A stretch of 64,000 bases of DNA from Pseudomonadota bacterium (GTDB lineage Bacteria; Pseudomonadota; Gammaproteobacteria; Burkholderiales; Burkholderiaceae_C): contig JAFEEH010000196.1 in NCBI GenBank assembly GCA_018241185.1, positions 1-64,000 on the forward strand, in the 5' to 3' direction. The notes beneath the pieces were generated by a model. That model did not search any database. It was given only the letters and a program-made list of their open reading frames with translations, and had not been told where the DNA came from. Made by a program: the position numbers and the translations under genes. Shown here in pieces: positions 34,698-43,118 of the stretch (position 1 is the stretch's first letter; every line of letters starts with the position of its first letter).

Positions 34698-35174
34698 TCA
34701 GCGGGTGGTCGTTTCGGCCACGTTCCAGCCGAACTTGACCGCGCTGCCCAGGCCACCCTTGTCGTCCTGCGGCTTGTACTCGAACTCGATGTCCTTGAAG
34801 CTGCAGTTCACGCGTTCGTGGATGTCGCCGCCGGCCGAGGCGCCTGGGCGGCAATGCGTGATCAGCACTTCCTTCATCGTGACCTTGAGGTAGTCCTGCT
34901 GGCCTTCGCCGGCCTTGCGGGCGGTGACCTTGACTTCCTTGAAGTGCTTGCCGGAGACGCAGCTCTTGGCAAGCACCGGCGAGGCCTTGTCGTAGTGGTG
35001 CACGAAGTTGAAGGTGCCCGGCACCGCCTTGCCGCGGCCCGAGCCGCCGCCGCTGCCCTGCGAGGGCTGGCTGACGTCCCAGTCCCACGACAGGAGCTCG
35101 ATCTCGCCCTTGTGGTCCTTGTGGACGGATTCGCCGTCGACGCCGTCGAACTTGATGTGGAAATCGGAACTCAT
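34698..35174 (-). CDS. tssD: T6SS tube protein Hcp
   Basis: 158 aa, canonical Hcp: FHIKFDGVDGESVHKDHKGE, the LLSWDWDVSQP signature, NFVHHYDKASPVLAKSCVSG, and the final strands CSFKDIEFEYKPQ. Hexamers stack to form the inner tube fired by sheath contraction. A strong AGGAGAAGC ribosome site fits the high expression usual for Hcp. A hairpin at 35283-35299 separates it from tssC. Confidence 0.97.
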   Translation of the reverse strand: MSSDFHIKFDGVDGESVHKDHKGEIELLSWDWDVSQPSQGSGGGSGRGKAVPGTFNFVHHYDKASPVLAKSCVSGKHFKEVKVTARKAGEGQQDYLKVTMKEVLITHCRPGASAGGDIHERVNCSFKDIEFEYKPQDDKGGLGSAVKFGWNVAETTTR

Positions 35175-35282
35175 GGCTGCTTCTCCTGGGTTGAACGATG
35201 AGGAAGGGTCGGTGGGTACCGTCTCCGGGCGGGTGGATGTCCGGCCACTGGATTCGGCTGCCTGTAGAACGATGAAACGCGT

Positions 35283-35299
35283 CGGTCTTTGAAAGACCG
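35283..35299 (-). terminator. Short hairpin between tssC and hcp
   Basis: A perfect 8-bp stem (CGGTCTTT/AAAGACCG) with a 1-nt centre lies just downstream of the tssC stop on the minus strand. There is no T-run, so it may be a processing or stabilising hairpin rather than a true terminator, perhaps setting hcp levels apart from tssBC. Confidence 0.35.
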
Positions 35300-35306
35300 A
35301 ACGGAT

Positions 35307-36800
35307 TTATTTGCCGCCCTTGGCCGACGGCAGCTTGGAGACGAGCCGCAGCGACACGGTCAGGCCTTCGAGCTGGTAGTGCGGGCGCAGGAAGAACTTG
35401 GAGGTGTAGTAGCCCGGGTTGCCCTCGACTTCCTCGACCACCACTTCGGCCGCCGCCAGGGGCTTCTGCGCCTTGGTGATCTCGGACGAGTTGGCCGGAT
35501 CGCCGTCGACGTAGTTCATGATCCACTTGTTGAGCCAGCGCTCCATCTCGGCGCGCTCCTTGAAGCTGCCGACCTTGTCGCGCACGATGCACTTGAGGTA
35601 GTGCGCGAAGCGGTTGCAGGCGAACAGGTAGGGCAGGCGCGCCGCCAGGTTGGCATTGGCGGTGGCGTCGGGGTCGTCGTATTCGGCCGGCTTGTGCAGC
35701 GACTGGGCGCCGATGAAGGCGGCGAAGTCGGAGTTCTTGCGGTGGATCAGCGACAGCAGGCCGGCCTTGGACAGCTCGGCCTCGCGGCGGTCGCTGATGG
35801 CGATCTCGGTCGGGCACTTCTGGTCCACGCCGCCGTCGTCGCTCGGGAAGGTGTGCAGCGGGAGGTTCTCCACCGCGCCGCCCGACTCGATGCCCCGGAT
35901 GCGCGAGCCCCAGCCGTAGAGCTTGTACGAGCGGTTGATGTTGGTGGCCATCGCATAGGCCGCGTTGGCCCAGGCGTACTTGCTGTGGTCGGCGCCCGCC
36001 GTGTCTTCCTCGAAGTCGAATTCCTCGACCGGGTTGGTGTTGGCCCCGTAGGGTGTGCGCGCCAGGAAGCGCGGCATGCACAGGCCGAGGTACTTGGAGT
36101 CGTCGGACTCGCGCAGCGAGCGCCAGCCGGCGTACTCGGGCGTGAGGAAGATCTTCGTCAGATCGCGCGGGTTCGCCAGCTCCTGCCAGCTTTCCATCTG
36201 CATGAGCGAGGGGCTGGCGCCGGTGATGAAGGGCGCGTGCGCGGAGGCCGCGATCTTGGCCATCTCGCCCAGCATCTCCACGTCCGGCGGGCTTTGGTCG
36301 AAGTGGTAGTCGCCGACGATGGCGCCGAAGGGCTCCCCGCCGAACTGGCCGTACTCCTGCTCGTAGATCTTCTTGAACATCGGGCTCTGGTCCCAGGCCG
36401 CGCCCTTGAACTTCTTGAGGTTCTTGGCCAGCTCCTGCTTGGAGATGTCCATCACCCGGATCTTCAGGTGCTCGTCGGTCTCGGTGTTGTTCACCATGTA
36501 GTGCAGGCCGCGCCATGCACTCTCGAGCTTCTGGTACTCGGGGTGGTGGATGATCTTGTTGATCTGCTCGGTGAGCTTGGCGTCGATCGCGGCGATCATG
36601 GCCTCGATGGACTTGGTGACGTCCTTGCCGATGAGCTGCGTCTGGCTCAGCGCCTGTTGCGCGAGCGTCTGCACGGCCTGCTCGACGGCGCTCTTCGCCT
36701 CGTCGCTGCGGGGCTTGAATTCCTTCTGCAGCAGCGACGCGAAATCGCTGCCGGCGTACTCGACGTCTTTCAGAGGACTCTGCTGGAGTGCTTCTGCCAT
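35307..36800 (-). CDS. tssC: T6SS sheath protein TssC (VipB)
   Basis: 497 aa, the large sheath subunit. Typical blocks: INKIIHHPEYQKLESAWRGL, VGDYHFDQSPPDVEML, MPRFLARTPYGANTNPVEEF and the C-terminal YQLEGLTVSLRLVSKLPS. It forms the contractile sheath with TssB, encoded 26 bp upstream in the same direction. Length is normal. Confidence 0.97.
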   Translation of the reverse strand: MAEALQQSPLKDVEYAGSDFASLLQKEFKPRSDEAKSAVEQAVQTLAQQALSQTQLIGKDVTKSIEAMIAAIDAKLTEQINKIIHHPEYQKLESAWRGLHYMVNNTETDEHLKIRVMDISKQELAKNLKKFKGAAWDQSPMFKKIYEQEYGQFGGEPFGAIVGDYHFDQSPPDVEMLGEMAKIAASAHAPFITGASPSLMQMESWQELANPRDLTKIFLTPEYAGWRSLRESDDSKYLGLCMPRFLARTPYGANTNPVEEFDFEEDTAGADHSKYAWANAAYAMATNINRSYKLYGWGSRIRGIESGGAVENLPLHTFPSDDGGVDQKCPTEIAISDRREAELSKAGLLSLIHRKNSDFAAFIGAQSLHKPAEYDDPDATANANLAARLPYLFACNRFAHYLKCIVRDKVGSFKERAEMERWLNKWIMNYVDGDPANSSEITKAQKPLAAAEVVVEEVEGNPGYYTSKFFLRPHYQLEGLTVSLRLVSKLPSAKGGK

Positions 36801-36826
36801 GGTGTTCTCTCCTCGGTGGCGGGTGA

Positions 36827-37336
36827 TCAGGCGGCGCTGCCGTCTTCGGGCTTCTTGACGGACGCGAGCGACTGCAGCAGCGCCGGGTCGTCGAGCACCT
36901 TGGCCAGCAGCTCTTCCGCGCCGCCCTTGCCATCCATGTAGGTGACCAGGTTGCTCAGCTGGTTGCGCGCCTCGAGCAGCTTGTTGAGCGAGTCGACCTT
37001 GCGCGCCACGGCGGCCGGCGAGAAGTCGTCCATGCTCTCGAAGGTGAGCTCGACCTTCAGGTCGCCCTCGCCGGTGAGCGTGTTCTCGACCGCGAAGGCG
37101 GCGCGCGGCTTCATCGCCTTCATGCGGGCGTCGAAGTTGTCGACGTCGAACTCCAGGAACTTGCGATCGGCCACCGGCGCCAGCGGATCGGCCGGCTTGC
37201 CTGACAGGTCGGCCAGCACACCCATCACGAAGGGCAGCTGCACCTTCTTCTCGGCGCCGTACAACTCGACGTCGTACTCGATCTGCACGCGGGGCGCACG
37301 GTTCCGGGCGATGAATTTCTGACTGCTCTTGGACAT
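36827..37336 (-). CDS. tssB: T6SS sheath protein TssB (VipA)
   Basis: 169 aa, the small sheath subunit: SSQKFIARNRAPRVQIEYDV at the start, LPFVMGVLADLSGKP, and ESMDDFSPAAVARKVDSLNK. TssB and TssC interlock around the Hcp tube. It lies between tssA (54 bp gap) and tssC. GGAG-containing leader precedes the ATG. Confidence 0.97.
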   Translation of the reverse strand: MSKSSQKFIARNRAPRVQIEYDVELYGAEKKVQLPFVMGVLADLSGKPADPLAPVADRKFLEFDVDNFDARMKAMKPRAAFAVENTLTGEGDLKVELTFESMDDFSPAAVARKVDSLNKLLEARNQLSNLVTYMDGKGGAEELLAKVLDDPALLQSLASVKKPEDGSAA

Positions 37337-37390
37337 GACGGCTCCTGGCGGACGGGTGAAGGTGGAGGGGGACGGAGCGCGCTGAGCGCG

Positions 37391-38428
37391 CTAGTCGGAT
37401 TCGGAGGCTGCGCGAGCGCCCGTGACGTTCTCGATGGTGTTCATCGCGTCGGGAGCGAGGTTGGCAATGATGTCGAGGAAGCTCACGCCGATGAGCTTCT
37501 TGGCGCGCTCGATCAGCAGCGGCGCGGGGTTGCCGGGCTCGGCGCGCCTGAGGTAGTCGATGACGCGGTCGAGCAGCTGCAGCGCGTCCTGCCGGGTGGC
37601 GATTTCCCCGCGCATCGGCGTCGCCACGCCTTGACCGGCGCGGGCATCCGTCGTCGGCTCGGCGTCGACGCCATCGGCTTGGGGGTCAGCGGTGCCGGTG
37701 GCAGCCTGGACCGCCTGCTGCAGCACCTGGCCGATGCTGCGCAGGCGCGAGAAGTCGACGGCGTCGGAGCGGCCACTGCGTTCCACCAGGAGGTTCTGCA
37801 GGGCTGTCACGGCCGGCGCCACTGCGCGCAGGGCGGCTGCAGCATCGGGGTGGTCGGCCAGGATCTCTTCCAGTGCACCCTGCACCTGCGTCGGCGAGTA
37901 GCCCGCATCGCCCACCGGTGCCAGTGCGTTGCGGGCCACGGCGACGTCGCGCACGCGAAGCGGGCCGACGCTGCGCGAGTTGCCGATGAGCGCGTCGTAC
38001 AGGTCGCGCGGCACCAGCGCTTCGTCCGACAGCGGCGCCAGTGCGTTGAGGCGCATCGTCGGGTCGTTGTCGTCGTCGGCGTCGAGCTGGGGGTGGATGC
38101 CGTCCCAATGGCGCTCGAGCAGGCCCGTCAGCAACTGCATGCCGAGCCCGAAACCGGCAATGCCCTGGCGGCGGGTGGACGTGCGCAGCAGCAGCACCGC
38201 GGGACGCACGTCCTTGCTACGGCGCAGCAGGTCCATGGCGTGCTCGCCCACCTGGGTCCAGTCGGGGTCGACCGCGGGGATCACGGTGTCGCCGAACTGC
38301 TGCTCGGGCTTGCCCAATGCCGCGGTTTCGGCGGCGGTGAATGCGGGGTCGTACTCCAGGTCGTCGCCACAGGGCGAAGCCTCGCTGATGGGCGCCTGCA
38401 ATGCGTCGACGAGTTCGGGAGTGAGCAT
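37391..38428 (-). CDS. tssA: T6SS assembly protein TssA
   Basis: 345 aa from ATG 38428. The ImpA N-terminal domain is clear: LVDALQAPISEASPCGDDLEYDPAF, then WTQVGEHAMDLLRRSKDVRP and LLTGLLERHWDGIHPQLD. The C-terminus (IERAKKLIGVSFLDIIANLAPDAM) is the short-type TssA end. TssA primes and guides sheath polymerisation. The longer open frame upstream is not used because a divergent promoter region and tssJ begin there. Confidence 0.94.
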   Translation of the reverse strand: MLTPELVDALQAPISEASPCGDDLEYDPAFTAAETAALGKPEQQFGDTVIPAVDPDWTQVGEHAMDLLRRSKDVRPAVLLLRTSTRRQGIAGFGLGMQLLTGLLERHWDGIHPQLDADDDNDPTMRLNALAPLSDEALVPRDLYDALIGNSRSVGPLRVRDVAVARNALAPVGDAGYSPTQVQGALEEILADHPDAAAALRAVAPAVTALQNLLVERSGRSDAVDFSRLRSIGQVLQQAVQAATGTADPQADGVDAEPTTDARAGQGVATPMRGEIATRQDALQLLDRVIDYLRRAEPGNPAPLLIERAKKLIGVSFLDIIANLAPDAMNTIENVTGARAASESD

Positions 38429-38429
38429 G

Positions 38430-38481
38430 TTGCCTGTTCGAATTCGCTGGTGATAATCAAAGATGCCCACCACAGGGTCAA
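38430..38481. promoter_or_regulatory. Overlapping divergent promoters tssA / tssJ
   Basis: Plus strand: TTGCCT (38430-38435), 16-bp spacer, GATAAT (38452-38457), about 42 bp before the tssJ ATG. Minus strand: TTGACC (complement of 38476-38481), 17-bp spacer, GATTAT (complement of 38453-38458), leading to tssA. The two -10 elements occupy the same GATAATC bases, so the two promoters cannot be open at once. Predicted from sequence only. Confidence 0.5.
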
Positions 38482-38499
38482 TGCAACGAAGGAAATAGC

Positions 38500-39030
38500 A
38501 TGAGCGAGTTCGGCACCCACCATTCGTCCTATGGCCGCCGTTCCTTGATGGCGTGGATGGGTGCGGCCGTGGCAGGTGCGGCGGTCCTGCTCGCCGGGTG
38601 CGCCGCACCGCCGAAGCCGGTCGTGACTCCTGTGGCGCTGTCCCTGGTCGGCGCTGCCGATGTGAACCCCGATGCCCGCGGTCGCGCATCGCCCGTCACC
38701 GTCCGCGTCTACGCACTCAAGACCTCCGGCCCCTTCGATGGCGCCGACTTCTTCTCGCTGTACGAGAAGGACCAGGCCACGCTCGGTGCCGAGCTGGTGC
38801 AGCGCGAGGAAATGCTGTTGCGCCCCGGCGAAACCCGCAAGCTCGAGATGACGCTGCCGGCCGATGCCAAGGCCCTGGCCTTCATGGCGGCGTATCGTGA
38901 CCTGGACCGTGCGCGCTGGCGCGAAGTGCGGCCTTTGGAGCCGGGCAAGCCGATCGGTCTCAATGTGGTGTTCGGGGCGCGGCAGATCCGCCTGGAGCCT
39001 GCGCCCCCGCCGCCCGCGCCCGCGAAGTGA
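38500..39030 (+). CDS. tssJ: T6SS outer-membrane lipoprotein TssJ
   Basis: 176 aa. A lipobox AAVLLAGCA (Cys about residue 34) follows a membrane segment. The mature part has TssJ strands: VALSLVGAADVNPDARGRAS, PVTVRVYALKTSGPFDGADF and LEPGKPIGLNVVFGARQIRL. It anchors the TssJLM complex in the outer membrane and binds the end of TssM. It is alone on the plus strand here, divergent from tssA and convergent with the TssM-like gene. AAGGAAA precedes the ATG. Confidence 0.95.
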   Translation: MSEFGTHHSSYGRRSLMAWMGAAVAGAAVLLAGCAAPPKPVVTPVALSLVGAADVNPDARGRASPVTVRVYALKTSGPFDGADFFSLYEKDQATLGAELVQREEMLLRPGETRKLEMTLPADAKALAFMAAYRDLDRARWREVRPLEPGKPIGLNVVFGARQIRLEPAPPPPAPAK

Positions 39031-39051
39031 GCGCGCCGCAGCACTTGATGT

Positions 39052-40110
39052 TCAGGGCTGCGGCCGGGCCAACCCCTGGTCCTCGGGAATCCAGCGGCCG
39101 AACAGGTCGTTGACAAAGGCGCCGTCCGGCCCCGAGGCGGTGAAACAGAGGGCATGCCACGGCAGCAGGCGGGAAGCGCCGTCAGCAAGGGCCATCTGCT
39201 CGGAAAGGCGCATCAGGCCGGGTTCCAGGGCCTGCATCGCCTCGACGAAGGCATGGACGTCGGCGCGTGCCGATGCCTCGTGCATCTGGGGCAGAAGACC
39301 CAGGCGCAAGGCCTGCAAGCGCAGCATCAACGGGTCGAACAGAAGATCGAGGGCCGGCAGGACCGAGCCGGACGACCGGGTGTCGGCCCGTATGCCGAGC
39401 GTGCGGGCGATCGCCTCCGGCGGCAGGGCTGCACGCACGGTCGCATAGCCCGGCAGGCGCTGCAGCCCGGTGACGATCACGTACACCGGCATGCGAACCC
39501 GCAGGCCCTGCACGGTCTCCTGGACGCGGCGGCACAGCAGTTCGAAGGTGGGGTGCGCCACGGATGGATCTGCCTGCAGCGCGGCGGTCGACACGCACAG
39601 CGCGACGCCGTCGAGCGGCAGGTGGGGCCGCAGTCGAGCCAGTTCGCGCAGCGCGCGCAGCCACAACGATTCCTGAGGCAGTGCGGGTGCGAGGGGAGGC
39701 GGGCACACCTCGATCGCTGCCAGCGAGTCCATGAGCCACCAGCGCCAGAAGATGTCGCCCTTGCCCACGCTTGGTGACGCCAGCGGCCCGGTGGGATGCG
39801 CCGTTGCGAGCAGGCCGGGCAGATCGGCCGTAGGGTCGCCTGCGAACAGGATCCAGGGATGCCGATGCGGTGGCGACTCCCGATCGGTCGCGCCGCACAA
39901 GGCGCGGCGCGCTTCCCGTGCCGCGGTGCGCAGGGCCCCCAGTGTCGCGGCAGAGGGCGGGGGATGGGTGCGCTCCCAGAGGCGGATGCGTGCCTCGAGG
40001 GCACGGCGTCGTGCGCAGCGGCCGGCGCCGAGGAGACTCCACCACAGAAGTCCCCATGCAGCCAGGCAGAGGGCCAGGGCCAGCCAGAAGGTGGTGGGGA
40101 GCGATCGCAT
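39052..40110 (-). CDS. Truncated TssM-like protein (N-terminal part only)
   Basis: 352 aa. One N-terminal membrane helix (TFWLALALCLAAWGLLWWSL) is followed by a region that parallels the TssM cytoplasmic domain: WILFAGDPTADLPGLL stands where the P-loop should be but lacks GxxxxGK(S/T), and LPLDGVALCVSTAAL with RMPVYVIVTGLQRLPGYATV parallels the TssM LNGVFLTVSVADL and LPVYVLVTKSDLLYGF. The large periplasmic part is absent. Probably a non-hydrolysing paralogue working with the TssL-like protein encoded 6 bp upstream. No frameshift remnant follows, so it looks like a real short gene. Confidence 0.7.
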   Translation of the reverse strand: MRSLPTTFWLALALCLAAWGLLWWSLLGAGRCARRRALEARIRLWERTHPPPSAATLGALRTAAREARRALCGATDRESPPHRHPWILFAGDPTADLPGLLATAHPTGPLASPSVGKGDIFWRWWLMDSLAAIEVCPPPLAPALPQESLWLRALRELARLRPHLPLDGVALCVSTAALQADPSVAHPTFELLCRRVQETVQGLRVRMPVYVIVTGLQRLPGYATVRAALPPEAIARTLGIRADTRSSGSVLPALDLLFDPLMLRLQALRLGLLPQMHEASARADVHAFVEAMQALEPGLMRLSEQMALADGASRLLPWHALCFTASGPDGAFVNDLFGRWIPEDQGLARPQP

Positions 40111-40116
40111 CGTGTC

Positions 40117-41451
40117 TCAGCGCTCCACGGTCTGCAGAAACACATAGTCGGCGATCGTCCTCTCGCCCGATCGATCGGCGCCCAGGCGCTCGCGCAGCCG
40201 CAGCAGGTAGGCCGATGCGAGTTCGAAGGGCGGCGGCCCGGGCTCGGCGCCGATCTGGCCACGCGGCACCGCCACGGCGGTCACCAGCACCGTGCCGAAC
40301 GGGGGACTCACGAGCCAGCTCGCCGGAACATCGGTGCCGAAACTGAGGGTCTGGCCCGGGACCGTATCGACCATCGGGGTGCCTTCGGACCGGAAGTGCA
40401 GCACGGCACCGTCGGCGGTGTAGTAGTCCACCCAAAGCTGTGCATCGTGTGCAGGTGCTTTCACCAGCACCCGCACCGCATCGCCTTCGCGCAGTTGGCC
40501 ATCCCGTGCCGTTGGGGCGCTCACCTGCAGGCCGGTGCGGCCCTGCCGGTTGCGCGCCAGGTAGGGCTTGAGCATGGTCACGACTTCGCAGTACGGCCAG
40601 GGGCGAAGCTGCAGGTCGACGTCGGCCGTCGTGATGCCCGGCATCCGGCTCACGTCGCGCTGCACGCGGTCGATGTCTTCATGTTGCGGAACGAAGCCGC
40701 GCACGCGCGCGCTGCCGTGAGCGTCGACGGTCGCCGCCAGGTCAGCACACGCGTACGCCTGGAGCTGGCTTTCGAGATGCTCGCTCAGGCTCGACGTCGT
40801 GTCGACGCCCCGGCCCAGCAGCGCCGACAGCAGCAGGCCCAGCGGTACGAGCGCGAGCAGGGCCGCAGCGGTGCGCAGCATGGCGCGTTGCCGGTGCTGC
40901 GGGTCGCGCAGGCGAGAAGGCTCGATCGTCGGCGCCTGCGGCGGCACCAGCGGCGCGTCGCGCAGGGCGCGTACATCGATCGGTGCCAGCGGCAACTGCG
41001 CGGCGTGCAGGGCGATGAGTTTGGCGATCTCGCCGTCGCCGTGCTCCCGCTCGAAGTAGTACTGCCCCTTGAAGCCAAGGGCCAAGGCATACCAGTAGAT
41101 CTCGCGCAGTTCGGCGTCCTCGCCTTTCAGGGCCGACAGGTGGTGGAAGAACTCGGTCTGCGCATTGGTCGAGTTGAAGAGCTGCATCTGCAGCGGCGCC
41201 GCACTGTCGGCCCAGCGAGGATGGCGCGCCATCAGCTCGTCGAACCAGGCCACCAGCGCGAAGCCGGCAGACTCGACCTGCCGCAGCGGCTTGCCTGCGG
41301 CCAGTGCACTGCTGCGCGCGCGATCGAGGAGCCGGCGCGCGCGTTGCTGTGCCTCGCCGCCCGTGAGCGGCGCTGCCTGCGCGGTCGCGGGTGCGTCCAG
41401 GACCAACCCGAAGGTGAAGACGGGCGCGTAGAAGTCGAAGAGCCGCGGCAT
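40117..41451 (-). CDS. Divergent TssL-like protein with DUF4384-like C-terminus
   Basis: 444 aa from ATG 41451. A DotU/IcmH-like domain fills residues 1-180 (RLLDRARSSALAAGKPLRQV, ALVAWFDELMARHP, EIYWYALALGFKGQYYFERE). A membrane helix is at about 193-213. A BON-like stretch (about 228-300, ending DVDLQLRPWPYCEVVTMLKP) precedes a DUF4384-like domain (about 318-425: VLVKAPAHDAQLWVDYYTAD). It lacks the OmpA domain of the tssL at 595. Paired with a short TssM-like gene, it suggests a second sub-complex with a sensor end instead of a wall-binding end. Confidence 0.75.
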   Translation of the reverse strand: MPRLFDFYAPVFTFGLVLDAPATAQAAPLTGGEAQQRARRLLDRARSSALAAGKPLRQVESAGFALVAWFDELMARHPRWADSAAPLQMQLFNSTNAQTEFFHHLSALKGEDAELREIYWYALALGFKGQYYFEREHGDGEIAKLIALHAAQLPLAPIDVRALRDAPLVPPQAPTIEPSRLRDPQHRQRAMLRTAAALLALVPLGLLLSALLGRGVDTTSSLSEHLESQLQAYACADLAATVDAHGSARVRGFVPQHEDIDRVQRDVSRMPGITTADVDLQLRPWPYCEVVTMLKPYLARNRQGRTGLQVSAPTARDGQLREGDAVRVLVKAPAHDAQLWVDYYTADGAVLHFRSEGTPMVDTVPGQTLSFGTDVPASWLVSPPFGTVLVTAVAVPRGQIGAEPGPPPFELASAYLLRLRERLGADRSGERTIADYVFLQTVER

Positions 41452-41692
41452 GACGACCCGGCCGCTACCCAACGGCGGGGGCAATACCGGGCGATCCGTG
41501 CGCGCACCCACCCCGTCGGCTCCCGACCATGTCCACCCCCAATCAAGTGGAGCGCATTCTTGAAGTCGGCGCCTGGGCGCGCCATACCGCGGGGGAGCTA
41601 TGCCGTTCGTGCAGCGCCGCCTGCCTTGCTGCCAGGCGCGTTCGCCGTTATCGTCAACGTCAGTCAGCGCGCGTGCCCACGCCCATCCAGCC

Positions 41693-42388
41693 ATGAAAAT
41701 CCTGATCGCCGATGACCACCGGCTCGTCATCGAGGCAGTCAAGACCAAGCTCTCCGAACTGCAGAGCGACATCGAATTCGTTCTCGCGATGAGCGTGGAC
41801 GAGTTGTTCGCGGGCGCGGCCGACGATGTCGACCTGGCGCTGATCGACCTGAACATTCCCGGCGCCGAAGGCCACTCGCACATCGACGAGCTGCGCCGCC
41901 GCCATCCCGCCGTGCCGGTGATCGTGCTCTCGGGCTACGAAGACCCGGCGATCATGCGCGCCGTGCTCGAGCGCGGCGTGCTGGGCTTCATCCCCAAGGC
42001 CTATTCGCCCGACGTCATGCTCTCGGCTGTGCGGCTGGTGCTGGCCGGTGGCGTCTACGTGCCGCCGATGCTGCTGTCGGCCCTGCCTCCGGGCGTGGTG
42101 GCCGGCGTCGCGGCCGGCGGGGCGGCGTCTGCCGTGGCGGAGGGCGCCGCGCCCCGGATCGGTGGCGTGGGCTCACCCACCCTCGAGCACCTGCGCAAGG
42201 TGCTGACGGAGCGGCAGGTCGAGGTGCTGCAACTGCTCTCGCAGGGCAAGCCCAACAAGCTGATCGGCCGCAGCCTCGGCATCAGCGAAGGCACCGTGAA
42301 GATCCACCTGGCGGCCATCTTCCGCGCGCTCAACGTGCGCAACCGCACCGAGGCGGTGGTGGCCGCGCAGTCGCTCACCGAAGCCTGA
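41693..42388 (+). CDS. LuxR/NarL-family response regulator
   Basis: 231 aa. Receiver domain with acidic pocket DD (7-8), phospho-acceptor Asp52 (LALIDLNIPG), Ser/Thr site VLSGYE and Lys in FIPKAYSP. A Gly/Ala linker leads to a LuxR helix-turn-helix (LTERQVEVLQLLSQGKPNKL, SLGISEGTVKIHLAAIFRAL). DNA-binding activator or repressor. No sensor kinase lies nearby. It stands between the T6SS and gph, so control of the T6SS is possible but not shown. Confidence 0.92.
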   Translation: MKILIADDHRLVIEAVKTKLSELQSDIEFVLAMSVDELFAGAADDVDLALIDLNIPGAEGHSHIDELRRRHPAVPVIVLSGYEDPAIMRAVLERGVLGFIPKAYSPDVMLSAVRLVLAGGVYVPPMLLSALPPGVVAGVAAGGAASAVAEGAAPRIGGVGSPTLEHLRKVLTERQVEVLQLLSQGKPNKLIGRSLGISEGTVKIHLAAIFRALNVRNRTEAVVAAQSLTEA

Positions 42389-42419
42389 GGGAGGCGTCCG
42401 GCCGCGCGAGAATCGCGGC

Positions 42420-43103
42420 ATGACTTCCTCTGGCCCCACGCATCCGGCCCTCGACGCCTTCGATGCCGCCATCGTCGACCTCGATGGCACCATGGTCGAT
42501 ACCCTGGGCGACTTCGTCGCCGCGCTCAACGGCATGCTGGACGACCTGGGCCTGCCGCAGGTCACGCCCTCGGTGGTCGAGACGCGCGTGGGCAAGGGCT
42601 CCGAACACCTGATCCGCGCCGTGCTGCAGCATCTGCAGGCACCGCCGGACGAAGCGCTGTACGACCGCGCCTGGACCCGCTACCAGCACCACTACCTCGC
42701 CATCAACGGCCGGCATTCGCTGCTCTATGCCGGCGTGGCCGAAGGCCTGCAGGGCCTGTCGGCGCGCGGCCTGCGCTTGGCCTGCCTGACCAACAAGCCG
42801 CGCGCCTTCGCCCGGCCGTTGCTGGAGGCCAAGGGACTGGCGGGCTACTTCGACCACGTGTTCGGTGGCGACGATTTCGAGCGCAAGAAGCCCGATCCGC
42901 TCCCCCTGCTCAAGACCTGCGAGGCGCTGGGCACGGTGCCCGCGCGCACGCTGATGATCGGCGACTCCAGCAATGACGCACGCGCGGCGCGTGCCGCAGG
43001 CTGCCCGGTGGTGCTGGTCACCTACGGCTACAACCACGGCGAGCCGGTGCGCGGTGTGGACGCCGACGGCTTCGTCGACGCCATCAGCGACCTGCTGTCG
43101 TAG
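42420..43103 (+). CDS. gph: Phosphoglycolate phosphatase
   Basis: 227 aa, HAD superfamily. Motif I is VDLDGTMVDT, motif II the Thr in LACLTNKPRAF, motif III Lys in ERKKPDPLPLL, motif IV MIGDSSNDARAARAAG. It hydrolyses 2-phosphoglycolate from DNA repair or photorespiratory-type metabolism. A gph just before trpE is common in beta- and gammaproteobacteria, which supports the assignment over other HAD enzymes. Confidence 0.88.
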   Translation: MTSSGPTHPALDAFDAAIVDLDGTMVDTLGDFVAALNGMLDDLGLPQVTPSVVETRVGKGSEHLIRAVLQHLQAPPDEALYDRAWTRYQHHYLAINGRHSLLYAGVAEGLQGLSARGLRLACLTNKPRAFARPLLEAKGLAGYFDHVFGGDDFERKKPDPLPLLKTCEALGTVPARTLMIGDSSNDARAARAAGCPVVLVTYGYNHGEPVRGVDADGFVDAISDLLS

Positions 43104-43118
43104 CGGCCTCGCCGGGCG

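Noticed and set aside
41529..41696. 55-aa ORF overlapping the response-regulator start by 4 bp
   Set aside because: The ATGA overlap is tempting, but the Arg/Cys-rich product matches no family I know and no ribosome site is visible.
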